64,000 bases of DNA, taken from Platycnemis pennipes (taxonomy: Eukaryota > Arthropoda > Insecta > Odonata > Platycnemididae). The stretch lies in NCBI GenBank assembly GCA_933228895.1, contig OW121849.1, positions 126,980,849-127,044,848 of the forward strand, written 5' to 3'. This document shows, in pieces, positions 24,601-35,500 of this stretch. The notes under the pieces were generated by a model. It was not told where the DNA came from, ran no database searches, and worked only from the letters and a program-made list of their open reading frames with translations. Position numbers and translations under genes: made by a program. Every line of letters starts with the position of its first letter. The stretch's first letter is position 1.

Positions 24601-24824
24601 AGATTATGTTAATCAAGGATGTAACAGATTGGTTTAAGCAGGTTCAAAACTTAAAGTCAGCCATCATTTGCAGCTGTGGACAGTTGTTAAAAAAATTCAT
24701 TTTCCACTGATTACACCCCAGATAACTCTTTCCCACCCATGACAGCAAGTTTTTTATACCATACGTCTTTCCACTGCAATTTACCCACTGAATATTTATG
24801 ACAGCATGCAATTCACAATAGCAA
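24601..24824 (+). repeat. 224-bp duplicated block, copy 2
   Basis: Matches 22537-22760 over its full length. The two copies bracket 1.84 kb containing element C. Confidence 0.9.
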
Positions 24825-26363
24825 AATTCCCTTGCAAAAGGGGAAATTTGGTCACACCACCAATACAATATTCCTAACATAATCTGAAATCAAATACAAC
24901 TCCGTCCTTCTTACTATGAATACAGCATACTATGCATCCCTATGTGATGCCTTTAATGCATCTTTGGGAAAAGGGCCCATTATCATATGGTAATAAGTAC
25001 ATTTTTGATGCAAGGCAAACCTAATTCTCAGCAAAAATGATCAAACTCATTACCATAAATGATGCAAAGGAAGGAAGGTGCCCAATGATTCTCAATGGGA
25101 GGGATAAAAGTAGGAAATTATAGAGCAGTTGTGATTTTACAGGAGAGAATCTTACACCTAACATCTTAAATTAATTTAGCTTACAAAGTTGAATTTGCCT
25201 ATGCCGTCACTTTATTTTCATTTTGACATATCTAATTGTAAGTTTCATTCCTTTTCCATTTTTGGTATCAATCATCCCTTGACTCCTTTGTGGCATTATA
25301 TGCCTGAAATTATGTTCAAAGTAATGTCATTTTCAAATTTCATCAGCCAAATGCAGAAACCCACATATTTACACCGGTTTTATGTTATCAGGGATTATGC
25401 AACAAGAGGTAATGGGATAAATAAATACTCACCAATACAGACTAAAACCAGCAGTGAAGAATCAAATTCAGGTATGTAGTTGAACAGTATTAGCGATACA
25501 TTAGCACAAATAATTCAAAGGAATGCATGTAGAGTGAAACATAAACAAACGACTCAGTTGAGAAGCCATATAAACTTATTTGTGAACAAAGCCTATGGTC
25601 ACCATGGAAAATGGCTGTTTAAACACTAAAATTTCAGGAAGTTCCACAGAAATCTTCAAAGTTTCAGTAATTTTAATAAAAAATCGGTATTCGAAAATAA
25701 AAGTACAAATCGTTATTGATTTATCTTTTGGCAAGTGTGTGTCTCATGTTTGTGCAATTAATATTTCTAATTAAAATTTACAATTGAAATAATTGCTTCA
25801 AGCAATAAGACCTTTACATGTACATCTTAAGGGAATGCTGACTCATGAGGTCAAGCCAGGACTACTGTTTACATGAAAAGTAGCCTATTAACAGCGTAAG
25901 GAAGACATTTACTAGAACTTCAAGGTTTGAATGCCATACTGTTTTATTCTCAAGATTTAGGCTCATGAATATGTCTATAAACATGCCTACAAGCATTAAA
26001 GTTGCCATTATAATAAATTTGCCATAATAATCATCACTGCAGTGATCACTATTGCTTGATCTGATATTCTTGAATAAATATTTTCAAAAATATTCCAACA
26101 CCACAGACTGGGAGGTAATTAAGTTAATTAATAAACAAATAACTACATCATGGTACTTTATCTTCACTGGTGCAAATACATAACAATGATATTCTCTAAT
26201 GGCTAAGTAGAAAGCCACTTTTCTGGACGGAAGTCAATGTAAAAAATAAAAAACAATAAATATATAAATATCTTAAAAATCATCAAAAGCAATTAAAAAC
26301 CACAAAAAGGTCTAAAAATAAAAATAATTTGGATACAATATGATTATAAAACAATGCAAAAAT
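24825..26363. other. Intergenic / WDR35 3' flank
   Basis: AT-rich sequence downstream of the WDR35 stop. A minus-strand AATAAA at about 25944-25949 is a weak polyadenylation candidate. I see no gene. Confidence 0.4.
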
Positions 26364-26538
26364 TTAAGTGAGTGTGGATGAATAGCACAGGGGGCACGCC
26401 ACACGTGAATTCATTTCTTGCTGAAAAGCATGGTGATGGCAAACAGAGCATGTCCAATGAGCAGCTGAGTGAAAAAGAGGTCTCCCAGATGCAATGCACG
26501 CACCAAAATGCTCCCTGCAGCTAGGGCAGAAGCTTAAC
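26364..26538 (-). CDS. WDR35: WDR35 last coding exon (cysteine-rich C-terminus)
   Basis: In the frame set by the previous exon it reads [20 protein letters not shown], then [16 protein letters not shown] and ACPLCYSS, ending TAA at 26364-26366. The C..C / SGRP / C..C / CPLC spacing matches the IFT121 C-terminus. A second frame here is also open and would suggest a hydrophobic tail; it is a shadow. Confidence 0.92.
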
Positions 26539-29500
26539 CTAGAAAGACAATTATTTTACTTCAAAAATAATTTTCCTTTATGCTAGGTAACAAAAATATC
26601 ATCTCACAAAGGTCATTGAAAAGAATCACTTGAAATTACATTTTTTTTAATCACATTAAAATATTTCATATTTTTATTTAAAAATGTGTCCTTTAAGTTG
26701 TACCAAAGAGAGAAAAATTAAAGATAAAAGAGGTTAATTAATTTTCAAGTTTCCATAGTGTTTGTTCATAGATCTCTCCACAACTTTCGGGTACCTATTC
26801 ACCGTGTGTGCCATTCAAAGATGACATACACACCGTGAATACCTGGATGGATTGGAGAAATTCAGAATAGAGTTATATTAAATTTTAATAAATGAGTAAT
26901 ATGTATGTTCTATCAAAACAAAAATGAACAACTATGTTTACAAAATAATACAGTGGTTAATTAGCTTTTGAAAGGCAACATAATATGTACATGGAATTAT
27001 GTAGATCAAATGGATAGAATGAATAACTAAAGAAGAAGTTTTAGGAAGAGTTGGATAAAATAATCTCAAGAAAATTCAAAATAGGAGACAGGACCTTATT
27101 GTACACATGAAGAGACACGATGGTCCAATGAAGACTTCATGGGATTCATATAAAGCAACTAGTAGAGGATGTACTAAGTACAAGAGAAGTATTAATATGA
27201 CAAGTCAATAGCTGACAGAAAAAGCAAGAGGAGAGTTACATCAAAACAATCTTACCATTGATGATAAATAATACCAATAAATTCTCATTATGAATGATAA
27301 GATAAACTTTGTAATTCCACAATTATTTATTTCACACTACTACTACCATGGTTTCGATGGTTAACGTCATATTCAGGTACAGATTACAGAAATGAACAGA
27401 AACGTTGTCACTTATATCCAGTTAAGGTTGGTTGAGGGGGAAAGGTTTTCAGCTTGTATAGGTGTGGAGGGGTGGGAGGGAAGATGGAAAAGAAGGTGGT
27501 TGGGTGGGGGAAGGAGCATGATCCATTGGCTGGGAATGAGGAAGGTGGATGCTGGGGAGGGAGGGAAAATGGGGAAGTGGGGGTGAGGATAGGGGGGGGG
27601 AGGGAGGGCTGGTGGAAGTAGAGCATGCAGTGCAACTACCAGTGGGTGGTGGGAAAGGGTTCAGCAGTAGAAGATAGTGGAACAGAGAAGGTATGGAGGA
27701 GGGGGGCTAATGGAACTGAGAGAGGCTGAGGAGGGGGGAGCAGAAGATATACAAAAGGTCATTTACAATGTTGTAGCATTGTAAATGACCTTTCATGTGC
27801 CTCCTGCTCCCCTCTCCCTCCCCCACACAAACCACCTGCTTTTCCATCTTCCCCCCTCCACACCTATATGAGCAGAAAACCTTTACCCCTCACTAACTTC
27901 AACTGTATATAAGTGACAATATTTCAGTAATTTGTACCTGATGATGATGTTAACTGTCGAAAACATGGTAGTAGTAGTGCAAAAAAATAATTGTGGAATT
28001 ACAAAGTTTATCCTATCACTCATAATGAATACAAGCATATTCCATGCAGTTATGCCTGAAACCATCAACCAATACATACATCAATCAGCAATAGGGCATA
28101 GGTATTCTTATGCTTAACCAACCCTGGAATTTATCAACAACCCAGTTTTCTATCATAATCAAGAGCTGAAAATTTTGTGCAGTAATGAGCTAACTATGTA
28201 GTCCACTGGTCAATATGAAATACATAATTCACCCTATATCACAGCCAAATAATATAAATACCACAAGAAAAGGTCTTTTAATGTTTCTGATTAGAATTAC
28301 AAAAAAACTAAAATTCTGCAAGAACTTTCATTTTTTATGATTCATCCTTCTGGCTTAAGCAGCATTGAGGTTGCTCAGTCTAGTGACAATTTATGATAAA
28401 AAGAATCATCTTACTTCACATTCTAATTTGGAAAGTGGCCTCCAACACTATTATCTTATAAGCATATCCTTGCTCTGGTACTCAATTCCTAATTTCGGAA
28501 ACTAACTTTCTCTACATCAAAACTGTAACAAACTCCTCTGGGAAAAATTTACCTCATTTGATGTGTTGTATTCCTAATTCATCAAGTTTCACCCAAAAAT
28601 AATTCATGCACAACTGCATATTAACACAAGAAAATGTGGAATGTACAAAAAGCAACACTTCCATATGACAAAATGAGAGGAATTTAAAATTAGAACTAAG
28701 GAAAATGTTTGCTTGTCCATAGATGACCAACCTGAAAAATCTTAACCTGCTTGAAGCTTTGGTGATTAATCATGAACATTGGAGTGATTTCTCAACCCCC
28801 ACCCCATTATGGTGAAACATAACACACAAAATAAAAATTCTGAAGAATTATTCACAAACGTTCTCTAATTGTAACTAATAGGGTAGTTTCCTATTATTTT
28901 TTTATTGTCTTGATCGAAAGTTTATAACCTCTGGAGTACGTGTTTTAAGCCGTTCGATTTTTAAATGACGTTAAGTATTTTTCCTCATTAATTAAAAAGT
29001 GAAAAAAAATCAATAGCGCGAAAACGCGACGGCAAACTATTGCATGCTGGAAAATCCTTCGTGTGATGTCAAACTATTTCCTCTACCTGCCACCAGGTGG
29101 TGCTGCGGACGCTTCCAAGTAGACGCTGCACTCCGTTAAAGCTTATTAACTAGTATCGGAGGTGTATTTATTCCATTAATTTATTATAATTAACTTTTAG
29201 TTATTTATTTCATATTATTTACGCAGTTGATTCATTTAAAATCAGTTAGTATAACTTTCACAAGCATACCGTGAAGTTCGCCCATCGCCGCACGACCTTC
29301 ACGCCATGCTTCGCCGTAGCAGAAAACACCACGAGAAGGATGCCCTGGAGCCTATAAAACGACTATTAATACAATGTTTAACAGAGAAGACTTTTTGAGC
29401 GTTGATAGTTTTCACAGGCTATTACTAATACATATTCACCAGAGCTGAGGGGCCCTGAAATACAATGGTAAGTTCGGGAGACAAATTTTACTATGCTTCG

Positions 29501-32500
29501 CAACGTAAACTACCTACCTGTTACGTCAGCAAGAAGGCAGCGCACCCTGCCATTTCAGAGCCTTTTCAAATGGCCTTAAAATTAACATTTAATTCTCTAG
29601 TAAACTGGGATTTCTCAATAGAAACCTTTTGCGTAAATTAAATACATTTATGGCAGGGCACAAATCGAAATTAATGAAGTCTGTTTTCTTTGATGAAGGA
29701 AACTACCCTATTCAAAGACTAAAATTTTTAACTTACCGATCAGATATTCGGGAGCCACAGCTATGACAGTTCACATGTTTGATTTTGTTGTCCTTGGGTG
29801 AATGTTTCATAAATATTTCCAGGGCTAAGTCTTCGTATTTTTCTCTTTGTTCATCCGTCAGCTATGATTTAAAATGGATTCAAAACCAAGTACATTTAAG
29901 GATTAATAACTTATGGACAATATTTCTTGCTACTGTGTATTGGAATTTTCTGTGTTATGGTAATAAAACACACTTAATGTTAAGGCAGAATCATATAATG
30001 GTTTCTAAAAATGGAACAGGAGGATAACTCAAGAAAACCCACCAGACTGATTCAGTAACAGAGACAGGTGTTCAATTAAAAAAAAGTCAGTTAATACAAA
30101 TTGCTTACTCAAACCCTATTGAAAATGCCCCATTGAACCCTGTGGGGAATTCAAATTCCCCACAGGGAATTTTCTCTACGGGGAAACCAGCATTCCCCGC
30201 AGGAAATCACATTCCCAGCAGGGAAATCCCTATGGGGAAAATTCCCCGCAGGGAATCACAATCCCTGTGGGGAATCCATGCAGGGATATTTGGATTGGGA
30301 ACATTGATTATACAACTTTTGTTTATTAATAAACGATAGCATTCATTGACATGTATGACATAATGTGAACTCATGCCAGAATATCTCTCTCTCAGTTGGC
30401 ATCAGCATGTGAATTCAAACATGAGAGCAGAGTGTTCTGGGGAAATTCAAGCATAGCTAGTAAAGCCTTCTCTGCCCAGAAACAGGCAGTTAAAGCCATG
30501 TTCCAAGTCCCTATACGTACCCCTGGAAAACCACTCTTCACAAATGCAAATATACCAACATTGCCTTCTATTTACATTTTGTCTTGTGTTTGCTTTGTTA
30601 AAGAAAATCCTGATAAATTCCCAATGAACTCCATATATCATGACTACTCCACCCGCTCAAACAATAACATACATGCCAGTCAGCATTCATACTCCCTTTT
30701 TGCTAAAGGCGCCTATCACTCATCCTCAATACTTTACAATAAGCTGCCAAATGACTTTAAAACCATTACCTCTCCAATGATTTTCAAAAGGAGAGTCAAA
30801 GAATTCTTAATTAAGAAATGCTATTATGATGTAAGAGAATTTCAAAGTGATTGCTTGTGAATAACTTTGTATAGATATGTCCATTATTTTTTGTAATGAT
30901 GACATTGTAATTTTGAACAACTTTGTACATATATGTTCATTAATATTGATATGATGACATTGTAGTTCTTGTGTGTATATGTCCTGTCCAAATTTCTTGA
31001 CGAAACCATGCATGTACTTGCTAACGGTGTAATAAAAAGTATTATTATTATTATTATTAATAAACAGTTACCCTCTAAATAAAATGATGCCACTCCACTT
31101 CAGCAACATGAACTGGATCTAATAGCCATGCAGCCATAATGGAAAGGTCAGTTTTTATGATTGAGTATCTTCTTGGATTTGTATTTCGTCACAGTTGTTA
31201 CAGTGTACATGTAATATTATCACTGTTTCACAGTCTTCCATTTTTGCTCAATAAAATTCTATTATAGTATGCATTTTATTTGATAAAATTAATTACTAAC
31301 TCACTGTGAAAAAGTAGGAAGACTAGCTTCTTTGGCAATTTACATTTCTGAGGTCTCTTAAAAAATAACCGAATATTGTAAATTACACGACAATGGAGTG
31401 TTTCAGAGACATGTTATAACAGATTAGTTCAGTAGTTAGTCACTTAACACTAATACGCTCGGCATTTTTTTTTGTCTTGCCCAAAAGCGCGCCCCGCCAT
31501 GGGTGTTTTCAAGTCTGTTTCCACACTAATAGGCGCTTCAGACCGGGAAGAAAGGTATAGGGATAGGGATGGAAAGGATGGGGTAAAAACCTATCCCCTC
31601 GCCTTGCCTCGAAGTGGGAGTCTCGATTGTCCCTCGTCCTTTTAGGGTCAGTGTCCACCCTTGCAGTCCCTTTTCCCACCGGATGTCCCCACCAGCCACC
31701 CACTCCTCCCCCACTTACCACCCACTCACCCCCTTTTACCACCCACACACCTTTTTTTTATTTTTTTCCCGCCAACACTGCTTGACCCTTAGGGCTGCAT
31801 TGGACAACTCCGCCCACGTGGTCCATCCTGAAGGGGTATAAAAAGGACACTCCGGACCCCGAAAAATCAGAAGAGGAGAGGCGGCCAAGTGGTGAAGAAC
31901 CCATGCTCCCTCCTGCTGGCCAAGCGGTGAAAAACCCTTGGTCTCCTGCCTGGCCGAGCAGTGAAAAACCCTTAGTTTTTTTCCCTGGCAACCAAGGGGT
32001 GAAGAACCCTTGGTTGCTTCCCTGCCTGGCCAAGCAGTGAAGAACCCTTGGTTGCTTCCCTGCCTGACCAAGTGGTGAAGAAACATTGGTCTCCTGCCGG
32101 GCCAAGCGGTGAAAAACCCTTGGTTCTTCCCTGGCAACCAAGCGGTGAAGAACCCTTGTTGCTTCCCTGCCAGGCCAAGCAGTGACAAACCTGTGGTTTC
32201 CCTGGCAACCAAGCAGTGAAGAACTCTTGGGTGTTTTCCCTCCTTGGCTCCCGCACCCCTCCCCACCTCTCCGCTCGCCCGTGGCCAGCCGATGCCGAAA
32301 CGGAGTGGGAAGTGGAGGCCGGAACGGCAGCAGCGCCGCATCGAGTGCCGGGCCCTGGTGTGGGCAGCAGCACAGGCTGAACCACCCAAACCCTTACTTA
32401 GCCCACTGAAGACCCCGGAGAAGCTGGCTCCAAGTGCCGACCATGGACTGGTCCAGCCGCCGACGCAAGCCGCGAAACCCGGAGAGGTTTGGACCACCCT

Positions 32501-35500
32501 GCCGTGGCACCTGCAGCTCCAGGACTCCCCCCTAACCCTGTACCACGACCCCTGCTCCTATCCCCTGTGCCGACGTGACCCCCGCATCGTACGGGCACTG
32601 TTCGGTAGGGAACCGTAACTCCCTCGGGTCTCTTACTTAGCCTCTCTCCCCTTTCCCCCTCTTCCCTCTCCCCTATTTATTCCCTTCCCTCTCCACCTAC
32701 CTCATGTCAACCCCCCCCACTTTTGATTGCAATAAAGGCAGACTAAAACCTATTTTGGTTAACTCCTTATTTTCGTCGCCCGCTCCCCACTCCCCCATGA
32801 AGATGTGGCAAGCCGAAAGGGGTGATACAACCCCCACCGAACCGGAAGCGGAAATGACAACACACCCCAATCAACAAGGTGTTACTCATATTTTGATATA
32901 TCATTTAGTTTTCATGTTATTGTTTGTTAGGTACAAGGTATTTCAGTATTCATGGTGATTCATATAATGAATGACTTATGGAAGCAACTATGCATGTATG
33001 TAAATATTAGGGATGGGTCGGTTCGGTTGTTCGGTTCTCGGTTCCACCGGTTCTTGAGCTTAGAACCGGAACCGAGGCCAAAAAGAATCGGTACCGAAAT
33101 AATTGGCGCGAAAACCAGTTTGAAACCTGCTCACACTCTGAAAGCGGAGGCTTCACATTAAAACCTGGTGAAATAGTGTACTTAGATGTTTCAAAGTTGC
33201 CGTGAATTATTCTAATTCAGTCGTTAAAAGACCATATGATTTATTTTATTACATCTATTTCTAGTAAGTGATGAAATACCACTGTAATAAGGATATACTG
33301 ATTGATATGTATGTGTTACGTCCACCTCCTTTGGAGGTGCGAGTCCTCATATCATTTTCGTAAATTATATTATAATATAGTGTATGGGTTTTCGAAGATT
33401 TTAGTCATGCTTTGGACATTGCTTTCGTTAAGTCAGCAAATGATTCGTCATTTGTAAAATAGCATTAACTTTGCTCATGCAAGTGAACGCTGTCTACTTC
33501 GACACGCAGTAAATAGCAGAGGACAATCGACTATTTGAAAAATTGACAGCGCAAAGATAGCCGGAAATGAAAGGCACCCGCAATATGCGGTCTATTACAA
33601 CTAAATTGTTTTATCAAGTTTCTTCTTCCCTTGATGCAAGGGTCGTGTTTAGCCAAGTAACTATCAACCGTTTGCCGTTGACCATTCTGCTTTCTTGATT
33701 GCTCGACTATAAATGGGCAATCATTAAAAAAACTTTGGGTTAACTGGTCATGTTTAACTTTAAAACATTTTTGTGCCATGAAACGTGAATAAAAATGCAC
33801 GTGTGGGCAGGGCCGGCGACAGGGGGGGGCAAAGGGGGCAAATGCCCAGGGGCCCGGGCCATCAGGGGGCCCGGGCCAAAATAAATGAATTGAAAATAAA
33901 CATTTAAGGTATGAATAAATTTAAATGCCAAAAAGAATACAAAATTTTGTTGTTTAAAAAGTGAAAAAACAAATGAAGGTAGAGCGTGTGTCAGTGTGCA
34001 ATAGAGAAGTATGACGTTAGCATTGTCGTTGTGTTCTTCGAGGGTTTTGGGGTGATGGGAACGACAGAGCGAGAAGGGCGAGCGCCGAGACACTCACCTC
34101 CTCTCCCTTTGCCGCGAACATTCGCCTCTCAGCGACATGTTGTAACCTGAACGAAAAGAAACCCATTCCCCCCGCCTAAAGTCTATTGTTTACTTGTTAG
34201 TGGACTGTAAAAAATCATTTATTCTACAGTCAAAGTTACAGATTATCAGTAGCAAGCTACACATTCTAGTGTTGTGCCATTGGTTTTGTATACATGAGCG
34301 CCCATACACGGGGAAGGGAGGGACCGAGGCCCCACCTCCTAGCCTCCCAGTAAGGATTGCAATCCCAGAGAGATTTTTCAATCCCGGGATTACGAGATCA
34401 TCATCAAAAGTTAGATAACATTTTCTGGAATTTAGTCCATCTTGTTTAATGCTGGCGATCACTATGTCTTTAACACGCGCACCGTAAGCTAATTTCCATT
34501 TTTATTATGTATTAAAAATGATGACAAATTACTTATTCCAATTAAATGTATTAGTCAATGGACTCAGACGTCTAGCGTGATGCAATTCATGTCCAAGAAG
34601 CGCTACTTATTAGCGATGCCTGTTAGCGAAAAGTTGTACGTCAATCTCGGAATCTCGGGATTCGTTTAAAATAAATCTCGAGATTTCGGGATTGTCGTTT
34701 CATCTGGGATTCCGGGATTGCAACTCCCGGGTAAAATAAAAAATGGACGCAAAAAAATATTTTATATTTAAAATTTTGTGAATATATACATATTTCAGAA
34801 AGTTATAAATTCTTAAACACGATGTATAATGTATGCTTCTGAAAGTTTTCTAAATTTGTTTCCTTGTTTTACTTAAATAAGTTCAAGGCCCATGCACGCA
34901 GTCATGATTTTGTGTGTTTTTTGTTAATAGAAAGGAGAGGAAGAAAAATTTGAACCGATGTACAGTAGGCTGAAATCCAAAGGAATTGACAAAATTCCAA
35001 AATGGCTTTTTTGGAGATAGAATCATGAACCTTGGTACAAATACTCATAATTTATTGGTAACCGAGGAATGGAATGTCATTGGTCATGTTCTGTCGCCGT
35101 TACCGAGATGCAGGGGCTCAAACAAAGCCAAAATTACACCCGACTTCAGTTTTCTATGAAAATCTTCCTATTTAAGTTGAGGGTGGCGCTGTGGGAGGAA
35201 TTTGGTCGGATAACAAACTAGTAGGTCTGTTTAAACCACTCATTTACTTTACTGTGCTTAAATTTGGGAGTTTTTTTACTTAATGTAGGTGATATTACGT
35301 AACAAAATGGCGGACGCTATTTTCATACAAAAATTCATTTTAAGTAGTAAATATCTGGCATGTAAAGTGCCTGTCAAGTGACTCACATTAAATCAATTGT
35401 TGATGCTTTTTAAAGGTAGATCTGAAAAAATTGAAAATTCGTTTGCGACGCCAATAATTACGTTTGATTTTTCGTACGCGCAGGCGGAGCTTGAGACACG

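Larger units (their letters stand above)
27281..28030. repeat. Palindromic foldback, Penelope-LTR-like arms
   Basis: The left arm from about 27281 and the right arm ending about 28030 are inverted copies. Both include CATAATGAAT / ATTCATTATG ends, TTGTGGAATTACAAAG, a hammerhead-like core and CCTCCACACCTATA. The centre is a near-perfect hairpin (27757-27790, GGTCATTTACAATG and its complement around TTGTAG). The left arm is ~230 bp longer because of a G-rich insertion (about 27500-27730). The same end sequence recurs near a Penelope-type endonuclease at 42.6-42.8 kb, so I read this as a head-to-head Penelope-like remnant. Confidence 0.65.
31470..32870 (+). mobile_element. GC-rich LTR-like unit with TATA box and tandem repeats
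   Basis: A sharply GC-rich island in AT-rich DNA. It has GGGGTATAAAAAGGAC at about 31834 (a strong TATA box), a tandem-repeat block at 31890-32230, pyrimidine-rich sequence at 32630-32710 and AATAAAGGCAG at about 32731. Promoter, transcribed repeat region and polyadenylation signal in this order suggest a solo LTR. I could not fix its ends or a target-site duplication. Long open frames on both strands here (up to 253 codons) reflect composition and repeats. Confidence 0.4.

Noticed and set aside
22580..24880. Pair of similar minus-strand ORFs as duplicated genes
   Set aside because: They only reflect the 224-bp non-coding duplication; the shared peptide stops where the DNA identity stops.
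26411..26538. Open frame giving a hydrophobic C-terminal tail ending FSKK, read as a small membrane protein
   Set aside because: The same bases in the frame fixed by the upstream WDR35 exon give a cysteine-rich IFT121 tail with correct spacing, so the hydrophobic reading is a shadow.
29238..29350. Possible extra WDR35 exon with good-looking acceptor
   Set aside because: It lies inside the TIR element 28877-29712 and does not supply the expected cysteine pattern; the 26364-26538 exon joins in phase directly.
31890..32230. Regularly spaced repeats as a CRISPR array
   Set aside because: The units run head to tail without unique spacers, in eukaryotic DNA.
31736..32497. 253-codon minus-strand ORF
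   Set aside because: It comes from the GC-rich tandem repeats (repeated GFSPLG-type peptide), overlaps other open frames on both strands and has no domain.
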